From: Spodoptera frugiperda | Taxonomy: Eukaryota > Arthropoda > Insecta > Lepidoptera > Noctuidae | DNA length: 64,000 nucleotides | Reading direction: 5' to 3' | Assembly (NCBI RefSeq): GCF_023101765.2 | Contig: NC_064220.1 | Span: 620,001-684,000 of the forward strand | Part shown: positions 44,824 through 56,659 of the stretch, piece by piece | Position numbering within the stretch: the stretch's first letter is position 1 | How the letters are laid out: each line of letters opens with the position of its first letter | Made by a program: the position numbers and the translations under genes | The notes under the pieces: model-generated | What the model saw: the letters and a program-made list of their open reading frames with translations, nothing else | What the model was told of the DNA's origin: nothing | Databases searched by the model: none

Positions 44824-47137
44824 TAACCCAGTCTAAAAATAGATTGGACTTGATTGGACTCACGTGAACATTTCCAAAAATGTTCAACGAGTTTCAAACC
44901 ACACCGGGGCTCATAAAATATGAGGTGCAGCAAAGTTTTTGAACTTTTCTGGAACAGCTCACGTAAGAGGGCCATTTATTTCGAAGCATGTCTGATGGAT
45001 CACGATAGTTTAATGATTATAGTCCATTATCTATCAACTAATATCCTTCTATCTGGTCTTATCTGTAACATACGCCAAGACACACGATCCTAGAACCTCA
45101 GGATTTAGTTCGCTTAATATTCACTTACGCTTAAAGACCTTAATCCATTGGAGGTCGTAGAAGATGGAACAACTGAGATTAATGCCGTTTTAGCGAAACG
45201 GAAATACGATGCGAGGATCGGAAACTAATTTGAAATGCTGATCAATAGTTATTAGATAAACATATGAGACGCATATTGTCATTTTTCTATGAAAACGATA
45301 ATGTTTGTTGTGCGTTCAAAAGCGCAACTATTGAGGAAGTTGTTTTGACTTGGTTCATAAAAAGAATTATTGAGATTTTTCATGCGTGGTGAGCAAGAGG
45401 TCTCGAGTTTGGCTCGATAGTCCTTCAAAACCTAGCTATTCATCATCAGCAGTATCAGCCTCAAAACGTCTAGTGCTGAAAACAGGTATCCTCAACGACT
45501 TTCAGATAGGCCGGTAGGAAACGACTTGCATCCTATGATGAACATCATCATCATGCAACATCATATGCCTATGCAAAACACTTATTGCAATTTTGAAATT
45601 ATCAGCAGCGTAACGGAGTCTAGAGAGATTATGTTTCTCGCCCGCTGTGAAAAGGAACTCTTCAACTAAATGGGTGTGGTTGTTAAATTAATTATCTACT
45701 TAATTAGCTCTTTGCTTTTGAAAACAGAGGCCTTTTGGTATACCAAAGCCGAAAAATACGCAGAACTGCGGGCAAAACCTAACATAACAATTTGTAATTA
45801 TTATATCTACGAAAAATATCGTAATTCCGAGTGATTCAGACAGACCGATTAGATAGGGATAAATCTTTCAATAAAATAAATTCGATGTATTATATTTTAC
45901 AGCACAACAATAATTGTGATAAGAGTCACGTGCAGAAATAGGTCAAATGTTCTTTTAAAGATTAGTCATTGTGTAATTATAAGTTGTTTACTGTCTAAGG
46001 CATAAAGTTCATATTTAATTGGCACACCAGGATCTATAATAGAGACTCTCCAGACGGAAGATACGGAGTTCTATCCAGACAAAGATCGTGCAAATCTATC
46101 TGGATAGCTGTTCTCGAAATATACATAGCTAAATAACTCCATGATATTGAGATTAGTGGGAAACTAGGAACTTAGAACCGCTGATGGTAGCCACGATTAA
46201 CATAATGACTTAGCGATCGATCCATTTGTGATACCTACATAATAATGTTGATACATACGTATCGATACCAGAAGTAATTCCATAAAGTACCGACCAAATA
46301 TTTAAAGACTTAATCATTGATTAATGAAATTGAAATCCAATTACTTTCAGAGATAGCGCGTTTAAAGACCAAGGACATGGACGTTCTGGAAAGTTCTGTC
46401 TAGTCTATAAAAATTCTAGACTGTACTAGATTACTAGACAGACGATTTAAACAGGTAATGAAGTGCGCAATTGCTAGCTTTGTGTTAAATTATACGATGT
46501 TATTTTTAGCATTCTTACGTATAAGACTACAGTCTTAGATAGACATCACAGAATTGCCAGACATATACATTACATTAGTGTCTCTTGTTACGAACACTAT
46601 TCTTTACAATTCTACTTGAAACGTGGGTTTTTTCCATACAATTATGCTCTATATTTGATCGTATAAAATCGTTCGTAAATTCAATCGTAGTTAAAGTATA
46701 AGTAATCTAACGTTTGGTAAATTAGAAATGCCACTTCTATTTCTCAATTAATATAATAGTCCGAAACCACTCCATAATTAAGAAAAACGTTTAAGCAAAA
46801 AAATTCGAACAACATCTAAAAAGCTTATTAAAACATTTTACTTATCAAAATAATTAATTAATAACAAATCTTCAAAGACGACCAGAAAATAAATCCTCCA
46901 TTCGGCCGGTATTTATTGATCCAGAAGTCTTTGAAAAACAATTTTCTCCGTCCGCGTCCTTGAGAAGTTTCTTGTCGCTAGCCCAACGACTAAGATAAAT
47001 GAGAAATATACTTCATTTTATTTTTCCTTATCATCCAAGAAAACAGCTGTTTATTAGTTTTGCTTTTTTCTAATCACCTAACGATTTTGGTCGTTGCCCA
47101 TCTGGTAGAGCGTAAACACGACTATTGATTTTAAGTA

Positions 47138-47232
47138 TTTACGAGGTAGGGCAAAGTGTTATTTGTGGTTTATTATCTTTGTCAGAGAGTCTAGATTTGT
47201 GTCCAGTATAGCAATAAGTTTGCCCTACGTCA
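47138..47232 (+). mobile_element. Degenerate SINE family B copy
   Basis: GGCAAAGTGTTATTTG ... GAGAGTCTAGATTTGTGTCC, then AGCAATAAGTTTGCCC, aligns loosely with the family body. Confidence 0.45.
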
Positions 47233-47775
47233 TACGTTCAATATTACACGCGAAAAGTAATTATTTTTTGGACTGGCTAATAGTCATCTTAAGTTCAAAC
47301 TACTATGTCATAGAATGTAACAATTATAATAAGTAAGTCTCCTTTCAATTAAAATTGGAAACACCATGTTTTATTATCGAAAATACTAAGCCATAACAAC
47401 ATCTTCTTCCCCATAAATTGGACAAGATTACGCGGCCACAATCTCGCTTGACCTAATTAATTTATGGGCAAATTGACCACAACGTCTTGCCGACTTTTCC
47501 GGACCCTATCTACGATGGGCGACAAAGCGATAATGAATGGCTTTAGTTGAAATTGATTCATTTCATTAAATTACTAAATACTTTGGTAGATGGAGAAGCT
47601 AAAGATTATTTTTATCTAGTTACTATTTGTTTTCCTATGCTTTGATGTTCTGACTCACGGCTGTTGCGCATAGTCTAGGCATCCGAATTCTCAGACATAG
47701 ACGTTCGACCTTGTAATCAGAAGATGATACTAATTGATAGATGAATTTAATACTAATTAATAATAATTGGAACAT

Positions 47776-48153
47776 ATCTTTATATATATAATTCTTCTGT
47801 ACGTGTGTATGTCACTGAACTCCTCTTAAACGACTAGACGGATTTTGATGAAACTTTTTGTGTGTGTTCAAGAGGATCTGAGAATGGTTTAGATTCACAA
47901 TTTTGTCCGCTGGACAATGATTTTTTGATTATTATTTAATTTATCAGTAGTTGTTGATTTTGGAATGTTTTACATTGAATCCGACAGACGGCGCTACCAT
48001 CGCAGTGTCAAATATGAATGACGTTAGATATTGTCATAACATTTGAATAACAATTTTCATCAAAAAGGTCCAGAATGTTTTAGCTTATTAAAAAAAGTTT
48101 AAAATTTCAAATTAAAGACGTGTAGACAGGACAACGTCTGTCGGGTCCGCTAG
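47776..48153 (+). mobile_element. Helitron, complete-looking non-autonomous copy
   Basis: It starts TCTTTATATATATAATTCTT. The 3' end has GACAGGACAACGTCTGTCGG, a hairpin-forming stretch, then GTCCGCTAG before T. Short, without a coding frame. Confidence 0.78.
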
Positions 48154-49092
48154 TTACTGTATAAAATTGTAGACCACACTGTACACTATGGATGTATTAA
48201 AGTTATTTGATCAGATTTTATTTGAATCAATGAATTCAGAGGTTATTCCCATCTCTTTCCTACATCGATGACAAAATAAGTTCAATAACTTCAGATAGGG
48301 CTGACATTTTCAAATTAGCTGCCAGTGTTAAACATGATGAATATTTGGTACCCTAGGCAATAAATGGCATTTAAAGGCTAATCGAACGAGTGAATAAAAA
48401 GACCATTGTAAGGGATGGACACTGATATTTGATAAACTATGTCAAGCTTTAGGTATTCAACTACCGTTTAAATGTCAGTAGTCTAGGGGCTCTAGGGGGC
48501 TTGAAGATCGAGCTCAAAGGCTTAGGGTAATCTATCTACCATAATTTACCATCAGGCGATAAGTCAGCTCATTTACCGGCTTATACCACAAAAACAATGT
48601 CTAGCCAACACCTGAGACAGGTCCATTATGCTGATGATGATGAAGTTCAAATAGACTTATTCCAAGTTACTTAAATACCAGACAAACAACATTTTAACAC
48701 GTGTCTTACGGGCTAATAACATCAATATTTATCAAAAACAGGTTCCATTATCTAATCGAAAAACGTGATTCGTCAAGTATTAATATTTCAATCACTTTAT
48801 ACATAGTTTTAAAGTTGATAATGGCTTAACTTGGATTAATTGTATCATTAAATAACGCTTTATGAAATATAATAAATAATTTATTTATTGTTTCAGTTAT
48901 TTGCGTCTTTGAAGCAAGGACAGCGTGTATGGGAAACGAAGAATGTTGGAACCGATCGATCGACCAATAGCAAACACATACGGGGAATAATGTACGAATT
49001 CTCACGGGAACTTGGGCAGATGAAATTGTTCGCATAGTTGGATCCTGTTTGAACGTACCAAGGGAATCACGAGAATAGAATGATATCAGTGT

Positions 49093-49125
49093 CCTTAGTA
49101 CGAGTTTGCTTTACGTTTAACGTCC
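49093..49125 (+). repeat. MITE end fragment, CTTAGTACGAGTTTGC family
   Basis: Only GTCCTTAGTACGAGTTTGCT and TTACGTTTAACG remain. Confidence 0.7.
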
Positions 49126-49239
49126 TCTTTATTTTGAAGATATCTCTAGGAGAAGAGCTGAAGAATTAGATCAGAGACATGCTATATTAGAGAGACTTAC
49201 ATCCAGTGTAAGAATTGTTTTCCATCAGAGATGTGTTCC

Positions 49240-49505
49240 ATGATCTATGTAGCAATGCTACGAAGATGTAATGACTAAGCCGTGAAACTATGTGACCGTT
49301 TCCACTGATACTAAGCTATGTAGCTAAGAGTAAGATGTGTAGCTTGAGTATGCGATGTATCGATAGTAGTGAAGTCTGTAGCTTAGCTGAATCCGTTTCC
49401 TCCAGTGCTAAGCTATGTCTACCAATGAATATGATTGCTGTGGAAGCCAAACACATCCACAGCAGCATAGCACAGCACAACTCTGGTGGAAAAGCATGCA
49501 AACTG
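49240..49505. repeat. Repeat pair member 1 (CCGTTTCCACTGATACTAAG)
   Basis: GTGACCGTTTCCACTGATAC, GTATGCGATGTATCGATAGT, CAGTGCTAAGCTATGT and GCCAAACACATCCACAGCAG. A second copy lies at 55630-55890. Inverted sub-repeats suggest a MITE. Confidence 0.68.
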
Positions 49506-50014
49506 GCATGTGTTAGACGCAAATATTTTGGTGATAATGGTGTTGATAAAGCAATCACCCTTTAATTAGAGCAAGGAGATAATAATTAGCTTACAAGACA
49601 CATTAAAATAGTAACATTAAACGTATTTAACAAGTCCAATAACATTATTAACATACATAAAAACGCATTTTTATTTGCCATGTCTTAGCAAAGAACTTAT
49701 GTAACCTTATTTAGTACACAGAAGTCTCCCACAGCGATAAAACGTAAGAAGGTCGAATTTGTGACGCACCCTTGGACGATCAACCTCGATACCGCGCTAT
49801 TGTTGACTAGCCAAATTTTATATCAAGGACCGTATTCATTAAAAAAACTAGCACACACATAAACCAAAATAGACATTTTCAATGGGAGTACTGACCTAAC
49901 TATTGAAAGATAGAACATAATACGGTCTAAAGAACTATGCAAACACAATAGGGATGATGACAGGGTTTGGAAATTATAAATCTATTTAGTAAGTCAGTTA
50001 GGTACTTAATGGAA

Positions 50015-50200
50015 AATATTAGACACGTATTTTTTAGAAACGAACCAAAGTTTAGGAGTGGGAAGCAAATAATTACGTCACTTCAGAAGTGACATCTCGC
50101 GATATATCAAATGGTAAAGGTATTTGTTTCCGTAAGAAATTAAAAAAAAAACTGTGTCTAATATTTAAAAAACAATCTACAAGACGGACATCAAAATAAA
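50015..50200. mobile_element. TTAGACACGTATTTTTT-family MITE, copy 1
   Basis: AATATTAGACACGTATTTTT at one end and CTGTGTCTAATATTT at the other. Inside are CAAAGTTTAGGAGTGGGA and GAAGTGACATCTCGCGATAT. Confidence 0.7.
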
Positions 50201-50399
50201 AATTAGTCATCTTCCCTATTTTATACTTGGCAACGCCCATTTTCACGAGTCTCATATAAATAAATACCTCATAACTCCGTTCTTCCTATACATATCTCAT
50301 TCGATTGTTACGTCATTGAGTCGAAGGCAACGACTATGAATGCCAAGTATCGAGGGCATTTTACTTAGAGCACATTGTTAAGTAGGTATGCATTTTAAC

Positions 50400-50757
50400 T
50401 GACTGAGTTTGTTTCGGCATTTCTTCTCAGTGTAGTCAGTTAGGAAATGCCGACCTCATCTAGACTTTTTTTATTAATAATTTTTGACGTGTAAATGAAC
50501 AGGTCCGCTCATACTGTTGTGGTTCTTTCCTCTAAAGACCACTACAGAATCAACTTGCACGGTTCTCTCACATTATCCTCTATTTCATTGTTTGGACTTT
50601 AAAAGAGACTATGACCTCTGAGTTTGTTTCGGCATTTCTTCTCAGAGTAGTCGGATAGGAAATGCCGGCGTCATCTAGCTATTTAAAATATTGACGTGTA
50701 AAAGTGTTATTTTATAACCTATTTACAGAAATAAATATCATTTATCATTATCATTTA
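50400..50757 (+). mobile_element. Two LINE 3' ends in tandem
   Basis: GTTTGTTTCGGCATTTCTTC occurs at about 50406 and 50625. The second copy has TGGACTTTAAAAGAGACTAT before it and an AATATCATTTATCATT tail, as at 18286-18470. Confidence 0.68.
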
Positions 50758-51156
50758 CTTATCCTCTTTTGTAGCCTATCTACTAAAAAAATAATTCATT
50801 TCATTTACTAAATATGCAGTTAACGATTTGGGAATGGCAAACACATTAGCAATATGCTTATTAGCCTTATTGTTAGTTTGCAGTAATTATGGCAAGTAGA
50901 ACTAATACCAAGGACTTGACAATTAGGTGAAAGTTCCACGTAATAGAGGCGAACTTATAATTATCCAATGATATAGATAGAGCACTATTCTTGATTCTGT
51001 GCGGGAGAGTAGCTAAAAATCTCATAGAGCACCGAGAATTAAGAAAATCAAAAACCTCAATTTACTTTGCTTGATCTGCAGACTTTGTATACGATACGAC
51101 AGATATACCAGATAAAGTCCCTAATTACCGATCAATTGTTATCTAATCTTCTTCTT

Positions 51157-51278
51157 CTATCTATACTTATAATAAATCTGTAGAGAGGTCAATTCTGTAC
51201 ATGAAATATATTTCCAAAATAACTATCAGCGGGTGATTAGTGATCGATACTGACGCCAAAAATGCAATCAGAAAATTT

Positions 51279-51323
<45 letters not shown>

Positions 51324-51500
51324 ATGTTCTTTATAGAAATAAAAACCACTCGACAGATTTCAACGAAACTTGGTACAATTGTTCTTCATACTCCTGGGCA
51401 GGTTATAGTATACTTTTCATCACGCTACGATCAAAAGGAGCAGAGCAGTGAAGGGAAATGTTGGGAAAACGGGAGAACTTACTCCATTTTTTAAGCTTCC
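51157..51500 (+). mobile_element. Helitron-like repeat, copy with lost 3' end
   Basis: TATACTTATAATAAATCTGT, AGGTCAATTCTGTACATG and a TGTC run, then AACGAAACTTGGTACAATTG. It parallels 51709-52176. Confidence 0.68.
51281..51322 (+). repeat. TGTC microsatellite
   Basis: About ten TGTC units inside the Helitron-like copy; a shorter run occurs at the same place in the neighbour (51823-51850). Confidence 0.95.
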
Positions 51501-51708
51501 GTCGCGTGTGCAGCCTTAATGGTTAAAGCTACACAGAAATCATGGATAATAATGACGGAAATGTTCTCCTTAAAATTGTTTAAAAAATATTCCACGACAG
51601 CAAATGTCTATCTTTTATGGTTGACTCACAATAACACGTATAACTCCCGATAGCTTAATATTTGTCTACTCTTACGTTTATAACACATTCATTCATTCAT
51701 TCATTCAT

Positions 51709-52176
51709 ATTATAATAAATCTGTAGAAGGGTCAATTCTGTACATTGAAAATATTGAAAGAATAAATAGCAGGGGGTGTTACTGGATCGATACCAAACCC
51801 AAATATGTGATTAATTTTTTTTTGTCTGTCTGTCTGTCTGTCTGTCTGTATGTTCAGGCATCACGTGAAAACTAACGGTTCGATTTCGATGAAACTTGGT
51901 ATAATTATACCTTACTATCCTGGGCATAAAATAGGATACTTTTTATCCTGGAAAAATACGTAGAAAAAAATCTTTATTTTTCAGTTTTATTCTACAGAAA
52001 GCGAGCTCAACAGCAGTAGCTCAATAGAGGGATCTCCTTAATTATTATGGGCCTCGCCGTATTTGGGTCCAATAGATATTTATAAGATGTCATTGTCAGA
52101 GTTACTCAAAATGGAGAAATAAAACTACCACGCGAAGACCGACATCCGCGCGGACGGAGTCGCGGGCGGAAGCTAG
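51709..52176 (+). mobile_element. Helitron, non-autonomous, complete-looking
   Basis: 5' part ATTATAATAAATCTGTAGAA; 3' end CGCGCGGACGGAGTCGCG, then GGCGGAAGCTAG before T, the classic hairpin plus CTAG. An ATTC microsatellite (51687-51707) abuts it. Confidence 0.82.
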
Positions 52177-52204
52177 TCTTTAAATATAAGTATAGCTACT
52201 GCCA

Positions 52205-52352
52205 GTAGTCGCAGTCCCGTGAGATATAAAGCTTGTGTTATTTCAGACCAAAATCAATCCCTGTTCCAAATATCATCTGGATCCCTTCAGGCGTTTTGAC
52301 TTTAAGGAGGAACAAACATACAAACTTTCGCATTTATAATAATAGTAAGATA
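52205..52352 (-). mobile_element. Helitron 5' part, reverse
   Basis: GGAACAAACATACAAACTTT and CGCATTTATAATAATAGTAA are the inverted 5' start of a lepidopteran Helitron. Confidence 0.65.
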
Positions 52353-52692
52353 TATTATACATAGCACTGCAACGAACCGATACCATAAAAGCTAAACGCT
52401 TCTTGGATTAATAGATCGAAGCCCCACTATGCATAATTCTGAGCAAGCTACTTTGACGATGCACGGCAATTCAGTATTAGCATATAAATTACCTACTAAG
52501 TACTCAGTAGCTAACTACCGACGAATTACGATATACGTACAATACTAATTATAATGCGGTCGATGTAATTACTGAAGCGGCTCATTACGAAATGTAAACA
52601 ACGGCAGTTTGCAAAAGAAATCAATTGATATTCAAGCTGGTGTTTGTAATTTTGTAGGTACTTGTGCATTTTTTCTAATTTTGTTTTCTTAG

Positions 52693-52732
52693 AGTGTGTG
52701 TGTGTGTGTGTATGAGAGAGAGAGAGAGAGAC
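52693..52732 (+). repeat. GT/GA compound microsatellite
   Basis: A GT run of about 18 bases, TAT, then a GA run of about 18 bases. Confidence 0.95.
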
Positions 52733-53029
52733 ACTATTTAGTTGTGGTCCTGAATATGATTTAAAATAAGGTCTGAAATTAATTTACTCTGAATACTGGT
52801 AAGTAAGTACAACTGCATAGGGTTCATTATGGAACTGTGCTGATGTATGTTAGAATTAGCGTTTATTAAAAATTCCCTGGAATGTCCGGAATTCCTGCGC
52901 AGTTGACACCTGCCTCCGCATACTGCATAGTCCTTGGGGGAATAAGCGTGAAGGGTTTGTAATTAAAGCCATATTTTTGTAAAGGATTACTTCGTAAAGG
53001 ATTAAAGATCCGAAATATCATATTATACG

Positions 53030-53312
53030 CAACGTTGCACCTTTTATCCCCGAAGGGGTAGGCAGAGTACGTAATGCCGCTATACAATATACACCCACTT
53101 TTCAACATTTGTGTTATAAGTCCCATGTAATAGGGAGTAAGCCTATTGCCATATACGGGGCACAATTCCAGACTCCGTGCTACTACTAAGAATTTTCTAA
53201 AAACGAAAAAAGGCCCAATAATACTTTTCTCGACCCAGGTATCGAACCAGAGACCTCTTATCCGGCAGTTGCACTTGCGACCACTCGATCAACGAGGCAG
53301 TCATATTTAATA
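53030..53312 (-). mobile_element. SINE family B, near full length
   Basis: In reverse, the head is GCCTCGTTGATCGAGTGG and box B GGTTCGATACC. The body extends through TTATCCCCGAAGGGGTAGGC. It is the second best-kept copy in the window. Confidence 0.85.
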
Positions 53313-53699
53313 GTAGCTTTTAAAACTTAATACTTAAATCACCCGACACGATTGACTTTGGAAACTCCATAAATAACAATATTACGTTTAAATGACCTGC
53401 CCTCGGCAGTCTACACTCAGCCTTACAGTTTGCCAGTGTCAAGGGCGTTAGCGATCGATACAAATAATCCATGATTCCACGAAAGTTTTATGGAAAACCT
53501 AGCTTACTTGAATATTCATAATGTCACACATAAATCAATGTTTGGAAAGTTTCCTTTGGTATTGATTTTTTAGACTAAACTGAAGTTATTCTAGTGTTTA
53601 GAATAAAAGCAGCATTAGGTCTGAAGTTATTCTGAAATCATGTGTAGATTATAAGAATTAATAGTGTTTAATGGGGGATGATGACGGAGTATGAAAAAA

Positions 53700-53945
53700 A
53701 AAAATTAGACACGTATTTTTTGTTTTGTCATATAAGATAACAATACTTTGCTAAAACAAATCAAAGTTTAAGAGTGGGAGCAAAAACGTAATTTCTTTTC
53801 TACGTATAAAACGTACCTAGAAGTGATGTCACGCTATATTTCAAATCGATATATCCTCGATAAATTTATACCAATCCGTAAGAAAATGAAAAATACGTGT
53901 CTAATAGTATTAAAACATCTACAAGAAGGACATTAAATAAAACCC
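53700..53945. mobile_element. TTAGACACGTATTTTTT-family MITE, copy 2
   Basis: AAATTAGACACGTATTTTTT ... AAAATACGTGTCTAATA, with the same inner landmarks as copy 1. Confidence 0.72.
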
Positions 53946-55130
53946 ACTCACCTGTGTCTAAAAATTCTAAGATATCATACCTACCTACTTATCAAACTTA
54001 ATAAGTACCTAAAACCCTCACAGCAGTAGCATTTTAAAAGTACCTGACCAAAACCTAATTTGCATAAAGCTCACCAGATAGCTGATCTCTAATATCGATG
54101 ATCCGATAAGACCGCCATTATCGTCGATTTTAGTGGCTTTTTTATATTCCCTTTAATGGTGTACATTAAAGTATATACTACGTACTCACTTACTAAACAA
54201 ATATTCTTTGAAAAGAGGTCGAGAGATCTTAATCTCTATTTTATTGAGGCTTGATGATTGATGGGGATATTATAGAGTGGGCTGGCTAAAATCGATCTAT
54301 GAGACTGTACTGTGGGTATAGGAAGATTATTTTTATGTGTGTGATTTATACCACGCACCACTGAAATGAATGGTCGCAGAAAGCTGAGGCATGCAAGTAC
54401 CTTGAAGAATATAGTATGTTGGAAGAACACTAAAACTTCCCGGTTCTGACGCCTCGTCAATAATATCTTTAAATACGTAGGAATTAAAGCAATCTCCTCG
54501 ATTTATAAGTGCCCTGAGGGCCCCTATTCGACCAAAATACATATTATAAGTTAGGCTGCTTTGTCATTTTCAGAATGGTATATTTATCAGCATGGAGTAT
54601 TTATCAGGGATGTAGCTTGACTTCATCTCTATTTTGTAGCAGGCATAGGCATAGATACCTATAACTGCCAAACAAGACTAGTTTAGTCCGATTTTCAAGT
54701 CTAATAAAGAATAATAATCTATGAAAATAAGTAATAACAATTATAAAGTAGATCAGACATTTATATGATCAAAATTATTTATTATTTACTAACATACAAC
54801 GTTTCATTGTTCGTGTAATCGATGTTTGAATAAATGAAAAGGTACCAATTAGGTATCGGTCAGTAGGTCGTACGAATCGTTCTGATTCTGTAATAACAAC
54901 TATTGTTATACCTTGCCGATGATTGATTATTATAAGGTACCGTTGTACATTGATTTAATAGGAATTATACTACGCTACATGTTTATGACTTAACGTCATC
55001 AGAAACATACATAATTTGAAATTATAAGTTAGATATCACTCTTTAGATTTCCGTCTTGAGTCTTGGAACAAGCATATTGATTCAACCAAGCAAGCTCATT
55101 CCCACTTCGTGAAATAAAAGACGTTTTTTT

Positions 55131-55283
55131 AGAGGGGGAAAGTCATCTAATGATTTCTCCCGCCTTGGGCGGGGCGAGACTCGAGAGCGCCAGACTCTTA
55201 CTGACTAAAAACAACCTAGTTCTTCCTCTTACTTTTCGAGCCGTAGTCCTGGTAAGCCCGCTAGGTAGTCCGTAGCTCCGGAG
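55131..55283 (-). mobile_element. SINE-like family A copy
   Basis: Reverse copy: AGGGGGAAAGTCATCTAATG ... CGCTAGGTAGTCCGTAGCTC. Confidence 0.82.
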
Positions 55284-55629
55284 AGAAAATACCTATGTAC
55301 GTATTACGTACGTACCATAGTAGTAAGACGTGTACCGACTTATACAGGCAGATAAAGGTACTTTGGTTAATTAGTAAGTAGGTACATCACATTAAGTACT
55401 AGATAATTACCTAGCTTAAATCATTATTCATCATATTTTCAGAACCGAAACTGCGCCAACGTAACATTTTCAATAAGTATTTCGACCGTTGTTAATAATT
55501 CTTTAGTCTCCGTGTCTAAAAATAAACTTCCCGGATGCTGAGACACGAAATAGACGATGCCACGGTACGGTTTATTTCAGTTCAGAGACTTTTGAGAGAT
55601 TTCCGTTTAGGGATAGTATCTTAAATCCT

Positions 55630-55890
55630 TCCGATGCTATGTAGCTATGATACGAAGATGTAATAGCTAAGCTGTGAAAAAATGTGACCGTTTCCACTAA
55701 TACTAAGCTGAGCGAGGAAGATGCGCAGCTCGAGTATGCGATGTATCGATAATAGGGAAACCATCTATAGCACGCATCTTTCCATATAAAAACAGCTTAG
55801 CTGAGTCCGTTTCCACCAGTGCTAAGCTATATGTACCAATGAATACGATTGGTGGAAGCCAAACGCATCCACAGCAACGTAACATAGCAC
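55630..55890. repeat. Repeat pair member 2 (CCGTTTCCACTAATACTAAG)
   Basis: The same order of modules as 49240-49505, with small indels and a 40-bp difference in the middle. Confidence 0.68.
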
Positions 55891-56659
55891 ATCTAATGAT
55901 ATCTTTTTATTGATTTCAGATAGACATCTTTGGTCACAAATTACGTAACGTATGTTTACAGTGTTTGTATTGAATAGAACAACAGTAACTCAATTCCTAC
56001 GTAGCGTAGCCTACGTAATGTACGATGTTATTTATTCTAAACAATAGATGGAAAATGTGGGTGTTATTTGTTGTACGTAGAATACCAATAAGGCTACCTA
56101 GGTATGCTAATATAGTCAAAGTAATCAGCATAGAGATAGATTTTCCCAATAAATTGACACACAATAATGGTCCTTAACGCTTTTGTTTGCATTTTCAGGG
56201 CTGACACTAGACAGTTTTAGCGAAGTGATAATCTTTTCAATTCAGAACGAGTAATAAAGTTAAGGGTGAATTTTAGGTACGAAGGTATTTACAGATGAAA
56301 TAAAATTTTCAGGGTTTTAGTCACAGATTTCTTATACCAACTATAATAATAAACTGCTATGCTTCCGCTTATATATATAAAACAAACAAAACGTTTTAAA
56401 TGCAAATTCCTGTTTACAAGGATTCGCAATGCGGCAGTTTTATTATTCACTTTCCTTTGGTGGAAAGTTGGCAACCCTTGCAAGAGATGACGCAAGCGTT
56501 TGGACCTACTTACGTGATAAATGTAGAGCGTAATCCCACTGTGACGTCATACGAAGTCCGACAACTTTGCGAAAACGTATTAAAACGAACAAGTAGGGAT
56601 TTAGCTAAACATAACATACAATACATAATATTATGTATCATGTAATGTTTTGGTCAGCT

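Larger units (their letters stand above)
44824..49092. other. Gene-poor stretch C of the central desert
   Basis: Apart from the degenerate SINE and the Helitron at 47.8-48.15 kb I see nothing. LINE-tail-like words (for example near 45435 and 48590) are too short to assign. A small hairpin at 46405-46445 (TCTGTCTAGT/ACTAGACAGA) is noted. Confidence 0.35.
53946..56659. other. Gene-poor stretch D, left of AdipoR
   Basis: Repeats at 55131 and 55630 only. Frames at 54236-54542 (minus) and 56400-56645 (plus, 81 codons, MQIPVYKDSQCGSFIIHFPL) have no recognised domain. Confidence 0.35.

Noticed and set aside
51167..51349. Frames across the TGTC run
   Set aside because: The DRQT/VCLS repeats come from the microsatellite.
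53230..53312. tRNA gene on the minus strand
   Set aside because: Box A/B are present but there is no complete cloverleaf, and the sequence runs into the SINE body; the same holds for 151, 3057 and 9265.
54236..54542. Two overlapping minus-strand frames
   Set aside because: No domain, no splice context and mutually overlapping frames; probably chance or an old repeat.
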